This document shows positions 8,783-17,822 of a stretch of DNA of 64,000 nucleotides, piece after piece (position 1 is the stretch's first letter; each line of letters starts with the position of its first letter). This DNA comes from CAYYWP01 sp050176585. Lineage in GTDB: Bacteria > Desulfobacterota > Binatia > HRBIN30 > CADEER01. The notes beneath the pieces are model-generated. The model saw nothing but the letters and a program-made list of their open reading frames with translations. It was not told where the DNA came from and did not search any database. The translations under genes were made by a program, and so were the position numbers. The DNA is taken from NCBI GenBank assembly GCA_050176585.1, contig JBFXHX010000008.1, forward strand, positions 1 through 64,000, given 5' to 3'.

Positions 8783-10027
8783 CTAGCCGGTGGAGATCGG
8801 CAGGCTGACGTGAAACGCTACGCCGGGTTTAGCGGCGCTCTTAGCCCATAGGCGGCCGCCGTGGGCTTCTACGATGGACCGACTGATCGGCAGGCCGATG
8901 CCGAGCCCGTGCGGTTTGGTCGTGAAGAACGGCTCGAAGATGCGCGGTGCCGCGCCCGGAGGTAGACCCACTCCCGTGTCGCGGACGGTGATCCGCACCG
9001 CTTTTGTGCCGTCGCGGCGGGTCACCACCGTCAGGAGGCGCTCTCCGGCGTGGACCTCTTCCAGCGAATCGAGCGCATTGCGCAGCAAATTCATCAACAC
9101 CTGCTGGATTTGTATCCGGTCGACGTTGAGGGTTGCGATGCGGGCATCCAAGCGCAGCCGCATCGCAACCCCCTGACTGCGCGCCTCAGCTTCGAAGAGC
9201 ACGGCGATCTCGCGGACCAGTGCGTTGATGTCGCTCGGTTCGCTCTGCGTGACGCCCTTGCGGACGAAATCGCGCACTCGGCGAATGACCTCTGCCGCGC
9301 GGCGCCCCTCCGAGGCGATCAATGCCGCCACCTGCTGCACCGCTTGGCGATCGATCGTGTCCTCGCGCATGCGCAGCGCGAGGCCGTCGGCGAAATTCAC
9401 GATGGCGGCCAACGGCTGATTGATCTCGTGGGCCACCTGGGCCGTCATGGCCCCGACCGTCGCCACCCGCTGGACGTGCGCGAGCTCCGCCTGTTGCGTG
9501 CGCACGCGATCCTCGGCGCGCCGAAATTCCGTCACGTCGGTGATGACGCCGCGCAGCTCGGCGGGGCCGCCCGCCGCATCCCGCACCCAGCGACTGTACG
9601 CGCGCACCCAGCGCTCCCCGCCGGACTTGGTGCGCATTCGACTCGGCCAGGTGACCTCCGAGCCGCTGAAAGACGCAACGGCGTTCTCGATGTCGTCGGG
9701 AAACAGCAGAAACGTGTGCGGCTGCCCGATCAGCTCGCTCGGCGCATAACCGACGATCGACTCGATGACGGGGCTCACGTACGTGTATTGGCCCTGTTCG
9801 TTGATGGCGAAGACCGCGTCGTTGATGCTCTCGACGAGCTCGCGGTAGCGCTGTTCCGACGCTTGCAACGCGACGTGCATCCGCCGGCGTTGCTCGATCT
9901 CGCTGCGCAACTGCGCGATGGCCGCGGCCAGCTCGGCGGTGCGTTCGCTCACCCGCCGCTCGAGCTCTCGGCGCGCGATTTCGAGCGCCCGCTGCGCCCG
10001 CCGCACTTGGGTGACATCCATGCTCAC
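8783..10027 (-). CDS. PAS domain sensor histidine kinase (orphan)
   Basis: I place the start at GTG 10027, preceded by AGGGGG at good spacing, giving 414 residues. The order is: a coiled-coil of about 60 residues (RRELERRVSERTAELAAA), a PAS domain (SEQRYRELVESINDAVFAI to LRGVITDVTEFRRAED), a HisKA-type H box (AHEINQPLAAIVNFADGL) and an HATPase (NLLRNALDSL, DTGVGLPPG, GLGIGLPIS). No transmembrane segment, so it is probably cytosolic. The H-box type resembles FixL/DctB-like kinases. The protein begins with VSMDVTQVRRAQRAL, which looks like the end of a second PAS/PAC unit whose front is missing. No response regulator adjoins it. Confidence 0.88.
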   Translation of the reverse strand: MSMDVTQVRRAQRALEIARRELERRVSERTAELAAAIAQLRSEIEQRRRMHVALQASEQRYRELVESINDAVFAINEQGQYTYVSPVIESIVGYAPSELIGQPHTFLLFPDDIENAVASFSGSEVTWPSRMRTKSGGERWVRAYSRWVRDAAGGPAELRGVITDVTEFRRAEDRVRTQQAELAHVQRVATVGAMTAQVAHEINQPLAAIVNFADGLALRMREDTIDRQAVQQVAALIASEGRRAAEVIRRVRDFVRKGVTQSEPSDINALVREIAVLFEAEARSQGVAMRLRLDARIATLNVDRIQIQQVLMNLLRNALDSLEEVHAGERLLTVVTRRDGTKAVRITVRDTGVGLPPGAAPRIFEPFFTTKPHGLGIGLPISRSIVEAHGGRLWAKSAAKPGVAFHVSLPISTG

Positions 10028-10281
10028 GCGAATCCCCCTGCCCTGCCGAATGCATGACGCCGCTGCCGCCGGACCGATGCGGCGCAGTACGCGGTAATCG
10101 GCACCGCGTCGGACGCCCACACACTCTCCAGCTTCGAACGACCCCGTGAGTGCTGCCCGGCGACGGCCACGCGCGTGGCCGCGACACCTACGCAATTTTG
10201 CGACGGGCGGATCTCGGGGCGCCTTAGCGCCGTATGCGATCGGTTCAGCTGCCGCGGTGAGTGCGCCGCCATGTGGAGCGC

Positions 10282-10707
10282 TCAGTATGAGCGCACGTAC
10301 AGCAGGTAGTAGATCGCCCAACCGCTGGCGGCGACGTACAGCCATACCGGCAAGGTCACGCGCGCCAAACGGCGGTGCGCGGTGAAGTCTTGCTTCACCA
10401 AGGCCAAGTAGATTACCCGCAGCACCAGCGGTGCGAGGGCCATGGCGAAGACGATGTGCGGCAGCAACGTGGTCAGGTATAGTACCCGCCACGCTCCGCT
10501 GCCGCCAAAATGCTGCGAGCCGTAGAGGGCCCAGCGCGTCACGTACAGGACCAGGAACAGCGCGGCCATCGCGGTGGCCGTCAACATGGCGGTGCGGTGG
10601 CGCGCGCTGTCGCGGCGCGCGCGGATGAAGTACCAGCCGACGAGCAGGCTCGCACCGCTCGCGACGATGCAGGCAGTGCTGAGAATCGTCAGGCTCTGCA
10701 GAGACAT
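10282..10707 (-). CDS. DUF420 membrane protein
   Basis: 141 residues with four hydrophobic helices (about residues 5-25, 40-62, 78-98 and 118-136). Histidines and arginines in helix-flanking loops (ARHRTAM, LLPHIVFAM, AHRRLARVTLPVWLYVAASGW) match DUF420 proteins. In Bacillales a DUF420 member (CtaM) is needed for terminal oxidase maturation; whether that holds here is unknown, since no oxidase gene is in view. ATG start. A 254-base gap separates it from the downstream kinase gene. Confidence 0.85.
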   Translation of the reverse strand: MSLQSLTILSTACIVASGASLLVGWYFIRARRDSARHRTAMLTATAMAALFLVLYVTRWALYGSQHFGGSGAWRVLYLTTLLPHIVFAMALAPLVLRVIYLALVKQDFTAHRRLARVTLPVWLYVAASGWAIYYLLYVRSY

Positions 10708-10819
10708 ATTTCGCTCGCGACTGTGCGCGCCTACCCAGCGGGCGATAATAATCGACCGGCCTCACCGATCAGGCAACGCCCCGTGATGCTCGACACATAA
10801 ACGCAGAGCCGCCGGTTCT

Positions 10820-10845
10820 CCACCCGGGTTGCCGTACCCGGGTGG
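10820..10845 (-). terminator. Hairpin after the small membrane protein gene
   Basis: A perfect 9-bp stem (CCACCCGGG at 10820-10828, CCCGGGTGG at 10837-10845) with an 8-base loop. It begins 14 bases past the stop of the minus-strand gene ending at 10859. There is no T-tract, so termination may be weak or Rho-assisted. Confidence 0.5.
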
Positions 10846-10858
10846 CGGCGAGGCGTTG

Positions 10859-11134
10859 TCAGCCGCCCAGCGACGCTTGGATCTGCTTCAGCGTGTCAAT
10901 GTTCTTCTGCAGTCCGCTGACGTGTTCCTGCATCTCGGTGATCGAGGTGCCGAGCTTGGCCGCGGCTCCGAGAGCCCCGCCCTGCTCTCCCGCCATCGAG
11001 CCAGCCTGCTTCATCACATCGCCCATCTGCGCTTCCACGGGCCGCTGGAAGCTGAAACCGGCGATGAAGCCACCGGCGAAAACCACCAATAAAGCCGATA
11101 ATTGCGCGACTTCGCGCCAACGCCGCCGTGCCAT
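10859..11134 (-). CDS. Small membrane-anchored coiled-coil protein
   Basis: 91 residues from an ATG preceded by GAGGAGG at ideal spacing, so the short start is well supported. A basic N-terminus (MARRRWREVAQ) is followed by one transmembrane helix (LSALLVVFAGGFIAGFSF), a Gly/Ala-rich stretch, and a predicted coiled coil (TSITEMQEHVSGLQKNIDTLKQIQASLG). I do not recognise the family. The topology suggests an inner-membrane anchor with a periplasmic helix. It has its own downstream hairpin and may be monocistronic. Confidence 0.72.
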   Translation of the reverse strand: MARRRWREVAQLSALLVVFAGGFIAGFSFQRPVEAQMGDVMKQAGSMAGEQGGALGAAAKLGTSITEMQEHVSGLQKNIDTLKQIQASLGG

Positions 11135-11302
11135 ATCTGCCTCCTCTCGGATGCCGACGATGTGCCCCGGGCACCCCCCTAACTGGGGCAATGATGCGAT
11201 GCACCCGTGAGTAGCGCGAACACGTGCGCGCCGGCAATGAAAATCCACTGCGGCCCGCCCGCCTAACACATGGGAGCGGGTGGCGCGTTCGGCGCTGCGC
11301 GC

Positions 11303-12553
11303 TCAGGCGCGGATGCGGTACCGGCGCAGCTCCGGCAACATCGTCGCGACCAGGACTACCACCAGCAATGTGCCCACACCGCCGCTGACGACGGCGAAGA
11401 CCGGGTTCGTAAGGGCGGCCACGAACCCTGATTCCACCGCGCCCAGTTGGTTCGAAGCCCCGATGAATATGAAGTTCACCGCGCTGACGCGCCCGCGCAG
11501 CGCATCCGGCGTGGACAACTGTACGGCCGTCGAGCGCAGCACGACGCTCACCTGGTCTGCCATACCGCAAACCATGTAGAACGCGACCGACAAGGGAAAC
11601 CAGCTCGACAACCCGAAGCCGATGGTCGCGGCACCGTAGACGGTGACCGCCATCAGCAGGGCGCGGCCGGCGCGCTCAATCGGGGGAATCAGCACCATCA
11701 CCAGTGCCGCGAGCAGGGCCCCCGCTTCCAGCGACGCGCTCAGAACGCCATAGCCGGTCGGGCCGACATGCAGGATGTCCCGCGCGTAAATCGGCAGCAG
11801 CGCGGTGGCTCCACCGAAAATCACGGCGAACATGTCGAGGGTCATGCAGCCGAGCACTACCGGCGCGCGGCGCAGAAACGCGAGCCCTTCGCGGACCGCC
11901 GACCAGCTGATCTGACGCGCCGGAGCGCTGCTCAGTGGATGCAGCAGGGCCAAGCCGATGACGGAGCCGACGATGAGCACCGCGTACGCGGCATACGCCA
12001 CGGCGATTCCGGCAGCGGCGATGAGGACGCCCGCGACCGCCGGACCCGACACGAATGCGAGCGCCTGCGCGGTTGAGGCGAGCGTCACCGCGCGGGGAAA
12101 TTGTGCCCGCGACACCAAGGTTGGCAACAGCGCGGCGCGCGCCGGATTTTCGAATGCCGACGCCGCGGCGATGACCAGCACGAGGCCGTACAGCACGCGA
12201 ACGTCGGCCAGCCCTGCACTCGTGGTCGCAAATAGCGCGATCCCGCATACGAGCGGGACCAACTGCGCGAGCATGATGACCCGCCGTCGCTCGTACGCAT
12301 CCGCGACGGCGCCGCCGATCAGTGTCAGCGCGAGCACGGGCGCAAACTGCACCAGACCGATAAGCCCGAGGTGGAAGGCCGAGTTCGTGAGCTCGAAGAC
12401 GTGCCATGCGATCGCGGCGCGCAGCAGGGTCATCGCCGTGCCGCCGCAGAAGCGGCTCACGAGGAACAGGATCAGGTTATGGCTGAGCACGGCGCTCGCG
12501 AGGTGCGGGAGGACGCTGTTAGCGAATACTGCCTGGATTAAACAACCGCGCAC
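11303..12553 (-). CDS. MFS permease (EntS/MFS_3 type)
   Basis: 416 residues with about twelve hydrophobic helices. The loop 2-3 motif is GGAVADAYERRRVIMLAQ, and the N-terminal region WHVFELTNSAFHLGLIGLVQFAP is characteristic of the MFS_3/EntS subgroup. Such proteins export siderophores, drugs or other small molecules. No biosynthetic neighbour suggests a substrate. The GTG start at 12553 is the longest; an internal ATG (MTLLRAAIAW) would cut the first helix and is less likely. Confidence 0.88.
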   Translation of the reverse strand: MRGCLIQAVFANSVLPHLASAVLSHNLILFLVSRFCGGTAMTLLRAAIAWHVFELTNSAFHLGLIGLVQFAPVLALTLIGGAVADAYERRRVIMLAQLVPLVCGIALFATTSAGLADVRVLYGLVLVIAAASAFENPARAALLPTLVSRAQFPRAVTLASTAQALAFVSGPAVAGVLIAAAGIAVAYAAYAVLIVGSVIGLALLHPLSSAPARQISWSAVREGLAFLRRAPVVLGCMTLDMFAVIFGGATALLPIYARDILHVGPTGYGVLSASLEAGALLAALVMVLIPPIERAGRALLMAVTVYGAATIGFGLSSWFPLSVAFYMVCGMADQVSVVLRSTAVQLSTPDALRGRVSAVNFIFIGASNQLGAVESGFVAALTNPVFAVVSGGVGTLLVVVLVATMLPELRRYRIRA

Positions 12554-12842
12554 GACCGAACAACCCGGCGCGACAGGAGGCGCGCGGCGCGCTGTTGGCT
12601 TTCAAGCGAACCGTACCGGTCCGCACGAGCGCCAGCTGCGCACGCGTCCTCGCCGCGTGACCGCGGCGCGCCTACGGTCGAGGGACGCCGGTCGTTCACC
12701 GCGACCTAGGCGTCGATCTCGTCGTCATCCGGTGGAGCATGGCGCGGTCGCGCCATTCGATGCGGCACGCGCCGGTCGAGCTGCGCCGGGAGCTGTCCGG
12801 GCAGTCCCGCCCATTCAGTCGGCCCGTGATGCGGCTACGCGG

Positions 12843-13022
12843 TCATCCCGAGCTGGCGCGCGCGGCACCGGCGCCACAACACTTCTTGAACTTCTTCCCG
12901 CTGCGACACGGGCATGGATCGTTACGCCCGATCTTCGGCTCGGCGCGGCGCACGGGGTCCGGCCGCGGGCCGTGATCGTGCTGGCAGGCGGGACTGTGCA
13001 CGTGTTCTTTCATCGCAGTCAT
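12843..13022 (-). CDS. SEC-C motif mini-protein
   Basis: 59 residues from ATG 13022 (a second ATG at 13013 is also possible). The C-terminal part IGRNDPCPCRSGKKFKKCCG is a textbook SEC-C zinc-binding motif (CxCx(8)CC). The N-terminus carries extra Cys/His residues (HVHSPACQHDH) that could bind another metal. The motif is best known at the end of SecA and in proteins that touch SecB or ribosomes; here it stands almost alone. The 289-base upstream gap to the MFS start holds nothing I recognise. Confidence 0.72.
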   Translation of the reverse strand: MTAMKEHVHSPACQHDHGPRPDPVRRAEPKIGRNDPCPCRSGKKFKKCCGAGAARASSG

Positions 13023-13264
13023 CGGCCGCCGAGCTTTCCCGACGAGGCGGGCTGGGTCAATCACCTCGTCACCTCCGCCGCCGAAGTCGCCGCCGACGTC
13101 CGCTCGTGGACACCACCGCACCCCGTTTGGAGCGATGCGGGTCCCGACCGCCGGCCGGCTCCGGAATTGCGTCGATCTTCGCTGAGCCCTAGCATCGCGC
13201 GCCGCGCGCGGGAGGCACGGCGAGAACGCCGGTCGCGGTCCCGAGCGATGTGAGGAGGACTGCC

Positions 13265-13867
13265 GTGCTGGACAGCATCCTGAGCAAACCCGGTAGCGGT
13301 GCGGCGCGGGCGTTCGACCGCGCCGCCCGCGCGCTCATTCGGCGCGGGGTGACACCGAACGAGCTCTCGTACGCAGCGCTCGCGCTGGGCCTGATGGGGG
13401 CTGGCTTGTTTTATGCGGGCCACGGCGGCTGCGCACTGGTGGCGCTCGTGTCCTCCGGGCTCTGCGATGCGGTGGACGGTCGAGTCGCGCGCCTCGGCGG
13501 GGGCTCCACCCCGTGGGGCGGCGTGCTCGACCTCACGTTCGATCGCATCGTCGAAGCTGCGGTGCTCCTGGGCATCGCGCTCCCATACCCGCAATGGCAT
13601 CTACCGGCGCTGGTGCTCGCGTGTACCTGGTACGTGAACCTCTGCGTGTTCATGGCCGTCGGGGCCGCGAGTGAAAAGGTAAGCGAGAAGCTCATCGTCT
13701 ATCCGCCCGGTCTGCTCGAGCGCACCGAGTCACTGCTGTTCGCCGCCGTCGTCGTGTTCGCCCCCCGCTATGCACCCGCCGCCGGGTACCTGTATGCTGC
13801 GCTGGAGTTGTGCACGGCGGCGCAGCGCTTCCGGCACGGCCGCCGGACGCTGCGCGGCGCCGCCTGA
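13265..13867 (+). CDS. CDP-alcohol phosphatidyltransferase family protein
   Basis: 200 residues from GTG 13265, seven bases after GAGGAGG at 13252-13258; an upstream GTG at 13250 would overlap that ribosome site. The family signature D-x2-DG-x2-AR-x8-G-x3-D-x3-D is complete in DAVDGRVARLGGG...GVLDLTFDR, residues about 69-95. Several membrane helices follow. It transfers a phosphatidyl group from CDP-diacylglycerol to an alcohol; the acceptor (glycerol phosphate, inositol, serine or other) cannot be told. Next to htpX and a patatin, it suggests a membrane-lipid neighbourhood. Confidence 0.88.
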   Translation: MLDSILSKPGSGAARAFDRAARALIRRGVTPNELSYAALALGLMGAGLFYAGHGGCALVALVSSGLCDAVDGRVARLGGGSTPWGGVLDLTFDRIVEAAVLLGIALPYPQWHLPALVLACTWYVNLCVFMAVGAASEKVSEKLIVYPPGLLERTESLLFAAVVVFAPRYAPAAGYLYAALELCTAAQRFRHGRRTLRGAA

Positions 13868-14013
13868 ATGTCGGCGCCCTGCCGACGTCTTAACCGAAGT
13901 GGTGATACGCCAGATCGAATTTTCCGAACGATCCTAATTTGATTACCTCATTGCCGCTCGGAAGGTCGGGCCTTAAGTTGGGGGCCCATTTGTTGTGTTC
14001 CAAGGAGGATCGG

Positions 14014-14868
14014 ATGAATCGCCTGAAGACCGCCATGCTACTGGCCACGCTCACGGCCTTGTTCGTGTGGGTCGGCTACGCGCTCGGTGGAGAGCACGGG
14101 CTGGTGATGGGGCTGCTGTTCGGGGGCGTGATGAACCTCGGCGCCTATTGGTGGTCCGACAAGATCGTGTTGCGGATGTACCACGCACAGGAGGTGACCG
14201 AGAGCCAGGCTCCGGAGCTGTACGCGGTGGTGCGAAATCTGGCCCAAGCGGCCCACATCCCGATGCCCAAAGTGTACATCATCCCGGAAGAGGCGCCCAA
14301 CGCGTTTGCCACCGGCCGCAATCCCCAGCACGCCGCCATCGCAGTGACGCAGGGATTGCTGCGCCTGCTGAACCGCGAGGAGCTCGCCGGCGTCATCGCC
14401 CATGAGCTCGGCCACGTGAAGAACCGCGATACGCTGATCATGGCAGTGGCCGCGACACTCGCTGGCGCGCTCAGCATGATCGCGAATATCGCCCAGTGGG
14501 GCCTCATTTTCGGCGGCGGCCGATCGGACGATGAGGAGGGCACGCACCCCGCGGCGGCGCTGCTCGGCATCATCATCGCGCCGCTCGCGGCCATGCTGAT
14601 CCAGATGGCAATCTCGCGCTCGCGCGAATTTTTCGCCGATGAGACCGCCGCGCGCACCGTGGGTAATCCGCTCGCCCTGGCCTCAGCGCTGCGCAAACTA
14701 CAGGCGTACAATGAGCGAATTCCGATGCACAGCGGCTCGCCCGCGACGGCGCATCTGTTCATCGTCAACCCGTTCACCGGCCGGAACCTCGCCAAGCTAT
14801 TCTCCACCCACCCACCCACCGAGGAGCGCATCGCGCGCCTCGAGAGCATGGTGCGCACCGGGTTCTGA
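14014..14868 (+). CDS. htpX: HtpX family membrane metalloprotease
   Basis: 284 residues from ATG 14014, preceded by AAGGAGG. Two N-terminal transmembrane helices (AMLLATLTALFVWVGYAL, LVMGLLFGGVMNLGAYW), then the M48 zinc motif HELGH in GVIAHELGHVKNRDTL, a second hydrophobic pair around residues 145-205, and the distal glutamate region SREFFADETAA. HtpX degrades misfolded inner-membrane proteins together with FtsH. The end (FSTHPPTEERIARLE) is typical. The upstream 146 bases show no clear heat-shock promoter. Confidence 0.96.
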   Translation: MNRLKTAMLLATLTALFVWVGYALGGEHGLVMGLLFGGVMNLGAYWWSDKIVLRMYHAQEVTESQAPELYAVVRNLAQAAHIPMPKVYIIPEEAPNAFATGRNPQHAAIAVTQGLLRLLNREELAGVIAHELGHVKNRDTLIMAVAATLAGALSMIANIAQWGLIFGGGRSDDEEGTHPAAALLGIIIAPLAAMLIQMAISRSREFFADETAARTVGNPLALASALRKLQAYNERIPMHSGSPATAHLFIVNPFTGRNLAKLFSTHPPTEERIARLESMVRTGF

Positions 14869-14994
14869 GCTCTACGCGGGCGGGATGGCGCCGAGCGCCG
14901 CCCCGCCCGGCCCCAGCCGCCCGGTGACCCGAGCGCGCGGCCAGCCCACCGGCGCCGGTTTGCCGGTCCGGGAACGCCGTGATTCAACAGGCGT

Positions 14995-16194
14995 ATGCCC
15001 GGTCCGACCACTCGCACCGCGCCTCGCCCGCGCCGAACCGCGCTGGTGCTCTCGGGAGGGGGTGCGCGCGGCGCCTACCAAGCCGGGGTGCTCAGTGGGT
15101 TGGTCGACCTCGGCGTGATTGCCGACCGCACGTCGCCGTTCGACGTAATGGTCGGCTCGAGCGCGGGATCGATCAACGCCGGCATGCTCGCCGCGTATGC
15201 CGATCGCCTGGCGACCGGAGTCGAGCGGTTGGTGGAGGTGTGGAGCGCGCTCACCACCCATGAGGTCTTTCGCACCGACCTGCGCTCGCTCGGTCGCATC
15301 GGCGCGCGCTGGGCTTGGGACCTCTCCTTCGGCGGCGCCGCGCAGACGGCGCAACCGAAAGCGCTACTGGATACGGCTCCGCTGCGCCAACTGCTCGACC
15401 GCATCCCGTTTGCCCGTATCGAGGCGAACGTGCAGACCGGCGCCCTGCGCGCGCTGGCGGTGGCCGCCACCGACCTCCATACCGCCACCGGCTATCTGTT
15501 CATTCACGGCGGCCCAGACATTCGCCTGTGGCAGCGCAGCCGCTGGCACATCGAGCGCGCGCGCATCACCATCGACCACCTGATGGCCTCGAGCGCGATC
15601 CCAATCTTCTTTCCGTCCATCGAGATCGGCGGCCGCCACTTCGGCGACGGCTGCATTCGCAACACGACACCACTCAGCCCGGCGATCAATCTGGGCGCCG
15701 ACCGCATCGTCACGATCGGGGTGCAAGGCCCCGGGCGTGCGCCCGCGGCGCCGTCGGAGAAGCTGTCGCCGCCCAGTATCGCACAGATCGCAGGCGTGTT
15801 GCTCGATGCCGTAATGCTGGATGCTATCGAGGCCGACATCGAGCACAGCGTGCGGGTGAACCACAGCGTGCTCAGCTGTCGCGAGTCCGATGCGCACCAC
15901 CCATTCCGCCGTGTCGACGTGCTGTGGCTGCGCCCGTCGCACGATTTCAACAGCATCGCGGATCAGTGCGCCGAGCACGTGCCACCCATTCTCCGCTATC
16001 TGATGCGCGGCCTCGGCCGGGACGAGTCCCTCTCCGATCTGCTGAGTTACCTCCTGTTCCACCCGGCATACGCCACCCGGCTGATCGCGCTCGGGCGCAG
16101 CGACGTCCTCGCCGCGCGCGACGAGATCCTTCACTTCCTCGAGCGCGGCGTGACCGACGATCGCGCCGACGTCTCGCCGCGCCGGCGGGCGTGA
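14995..16194 (+). CDS. Patatin-like phospholipase
   Basis: 399 residues. The oxyanion motif is GGGARGAYQAG near residue 21; the nucleophile serine is in GSSAG near residue 53; the catalytic aspartate is in FGDGC near residue 218. After the patatin domain is a helical C-terminal extension of about 130 residues. It should hydrolyse acyl esters of phospholipids or related lipids. There is no signal peptide, so it is probably cytosolic or peripheral. It follows htpX by 126 bases on the same strand. Confidence 0.93.
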   Translation: MPGPTTRTAPRPRRTALVLSGGGARGAYQAGVLSGLVDLGVIADRTSPFDVMVGSSAGSINAGMLAAYADRLATGVERLVEVWSALTTHEVFRTDLRSLGRIGARWAWDLSFGGAAQTAQPKALLDTAPLRQLLDRIPFARIEANVQTGALRALAVAATDLHTATGYLFIHGGPDIRLWQRSRWHIERARITIDHLMASSAIPIFFPSIEIGGRHFGDGCIRNTTPLSPAINLGADRIVTIGVQGPGRAPAAPSEKLSPPSIAQIAGVLLDAVMLDAIEADIEHSVRVNHSVLSCRESDAHHPFRRVDVLWLRPSHDFNSIADQCAEHVPPILRYLMRGLGRDESLSDLLSYLLFHPAYATRLIALGRSDVLAARDEILHFLERGVTDDRADVSPRRRA

Positions 16195-16263
16195 CGTCCG
16201 TGCATGGCCTGTCGCTACCGTCCGTGTGAGGGCGGCGTGCCACTCGCACGCACGTCGGCGCGC

Positions 16264-17565
16264 CTACGCGGCGAGCAGCCAGCGCACCGCGAGCACCGAG
16301 CCGACGCAACCGGCCAAGTCGGCGATGAGCCCGCAGGCCACCGCATGGCGCACGCGGCTGATACCGACGGCGCCGAAATACACCGCGATCACATAGAAGG
16401 TGGTTTCGGTGCTGCCCTGCAACGTCGAGACGAGGTAACCGATGTAGGAGTCGGGCCCATGTACCTGCATGATCTCGGCCATCACCGCGTAAGCGCCGGA
16501 CCCGGAGAGCGGGCGCAAGATGGCCATCGGCAGCGCCTCGGCCGGAAAACCGAACGGGTCCGACAGCGGGCCCACGGCGCGCGTCAGGAGGTCCAGCAGT
16601 CCCGAGGCGCGGAACATGCCCGCCGCGACGATGATGGCGACGAGAAACGGGATGATGCGCACGGCGACCTGAAACCCCTCTTTGGCGCCTGCGATTAGCG
16701 TGTCGTAGATCGGCACGCGCTTGGCCATGCCGTAACCGAGCATGGCGGCGATCAGCACCGGCAGCAGCCAACCCGACGCGATACTGCGCAAGCGCCCGCC
16801 GAGGGGCACGCCGCCGGCCACTTCGCCGCGGAGGTGCAGCGCGAGCCCGATGGCGATTAGCGCCAACGACGCTACGGCCAAGGCGCACCCTGCAGGTGAG
16901 GTCGGCCGCTCGCCTGCGATCTCCACCGCCTCGGGGACGTCAGTCGGCACAGCCGGAACCGCGGCTTCGCCGGGTGGATAGGCGCTCGCGGGCCGCGCCA
17001 CCCGGCGCAGCAGCATCGCCGCGCTGATCGCCGCGACAGTCGAGCACGTCGTGGCGATCAGCGTGGGCAACCAGATGCCGGCCGCATTGGTCGACCCCAG
17101 CGACGCGCGCAGCGCGATGACGCCGAGCGGCGCCAAAGCCACGTTCGACGTGTTGATGGCGAGAAAGAGCACCATCGCGTCGGTGGCGACTCCGCGTACG
17201 GGGTTCAGGCGATTCAGCTCGATCATCGCCTTGATGCCGAACGGCGTGGCGGCGTTGCCGAGGCCCAGCATGTTCGTCGCGATGTTCATGATCATGGCGC
17301 TCATCGCCGGGTGTTCGGGCGGCACGTCCGGAAAGAGGCGTCTCATCACCGGCCGCAACCCGCGCGCCACCGTCTGCAGCAGGCCCCCTTCCTGCACGAT
17401 GCGCATCATCCCCAGCCAAAAGGCCATCACGCCGATCAACCCGAGCGCGAGGCTCACCGCGGCCTTGGCGGATTCTATAGAGGCGGTCGAAACCGCTTCC
17501 ATAGAGCCCGTGAACGCAGCCGTAATCACCGAGGCGACGACGAGCGCCAACCAAATCACGTTCAC
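16264..17565 (-). CDS. Fused SpmA/SpmB-like nucleoside-recognition (Gate) membrane protein
   Basis: 433 residues from GTG 17565 with AAGAGG upstream; longer forms reading back to 17934 add low-complexity sequence and are unlikely. The N-terminal half has SpmA features (MIMNIATNMLGLGNAATPFGIKAM, DAMVLFLAINTSNVAL). A hydrophilic linker of about 40 residues follows, then an SpmB half (FQVAVRIIPFLVAIIVAAGMFRASG, LRPLSGSGAYAVMAEIMQ, STLQGSTETTFYVIAVYFG). In Bacillus, SpmA and SpmB affect spore core dehydration; Gram-negative fusions have no settled role, though the Gate domain suggests transport. It follows hrpB by 257 bases. Confidence 0.85.
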   Translation of the reverse strand: MNVIWLALVVASVITAAFTGSMEAVSTASIESAKAAVSLALGLIGVMAFWLGMMRIVQEGGLLQTVARGLRPVMRRLFPDVPPEHPAMSAMIMNIATNMLGLGNAATPFGIKAMIELNRLNPVRGVATDAMVLFLAINTSNVALAPLGVIALRASLGSTNAAGIWLPTLIATTCSTVAAISAAMLLRRVARPASAYPPGEAAVPAVPTDVPEAVEIAGERPTSPAGCALAVASLALIAIGLALHLRGEVAGGVPLGGRLRSIASGWLLPVLIAAMLGYGMAKRVPIYDTLIAGAKEGFQVAVRIIPFLVAIIVAAGMFRASGLLDLLTRAVGPLSDPFGFPAEALPMAILRPLSGSGAYAVMAEIMQVHGPDSYIGYLVSTLQGSTETTFYVIAVYFGAVGISRVRHAVACGLIADLAGCVGSVLAVRWLLAA

Positions 17566-17822
17566 CGGCGCGCGCCTCTTGCGACGTTCATCTGCCGTCG
17601 AAACACGGCGGCGTTCATACACGAGCGCCGTCGGAGAGCCGAGCGGATGCGAGCCCGCCCGAGCACGTGTGCTCGCGCCCGCCGGGGGCGCTCCGTTAAC
17701 TCCCGACACGCGCAGCCCGTCAGCCGAGCGCGTCAGGCTATCGGCTGCGGATCGCGCCCGAGCGGGGCACCCCGTGCATGCCCGGCTACGCGCAGCGCGC
17801 CAGGCCGCCACAGGTGGGGCGG

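Noticed and set aside
10028..10765. N-terminal extension of the PAS kinase up to 10765
   Set aside because: It would overlap the whole DUF420 gene and its sequence has no domain; GTG 10027 has a proper ribosome site.
13868..14013. Possible heat-shock promoter before htpX
   Set aside because: CTTAAG followed by CCCAT was noticed, but the spacing is far too short for a sigma-32 promoter.
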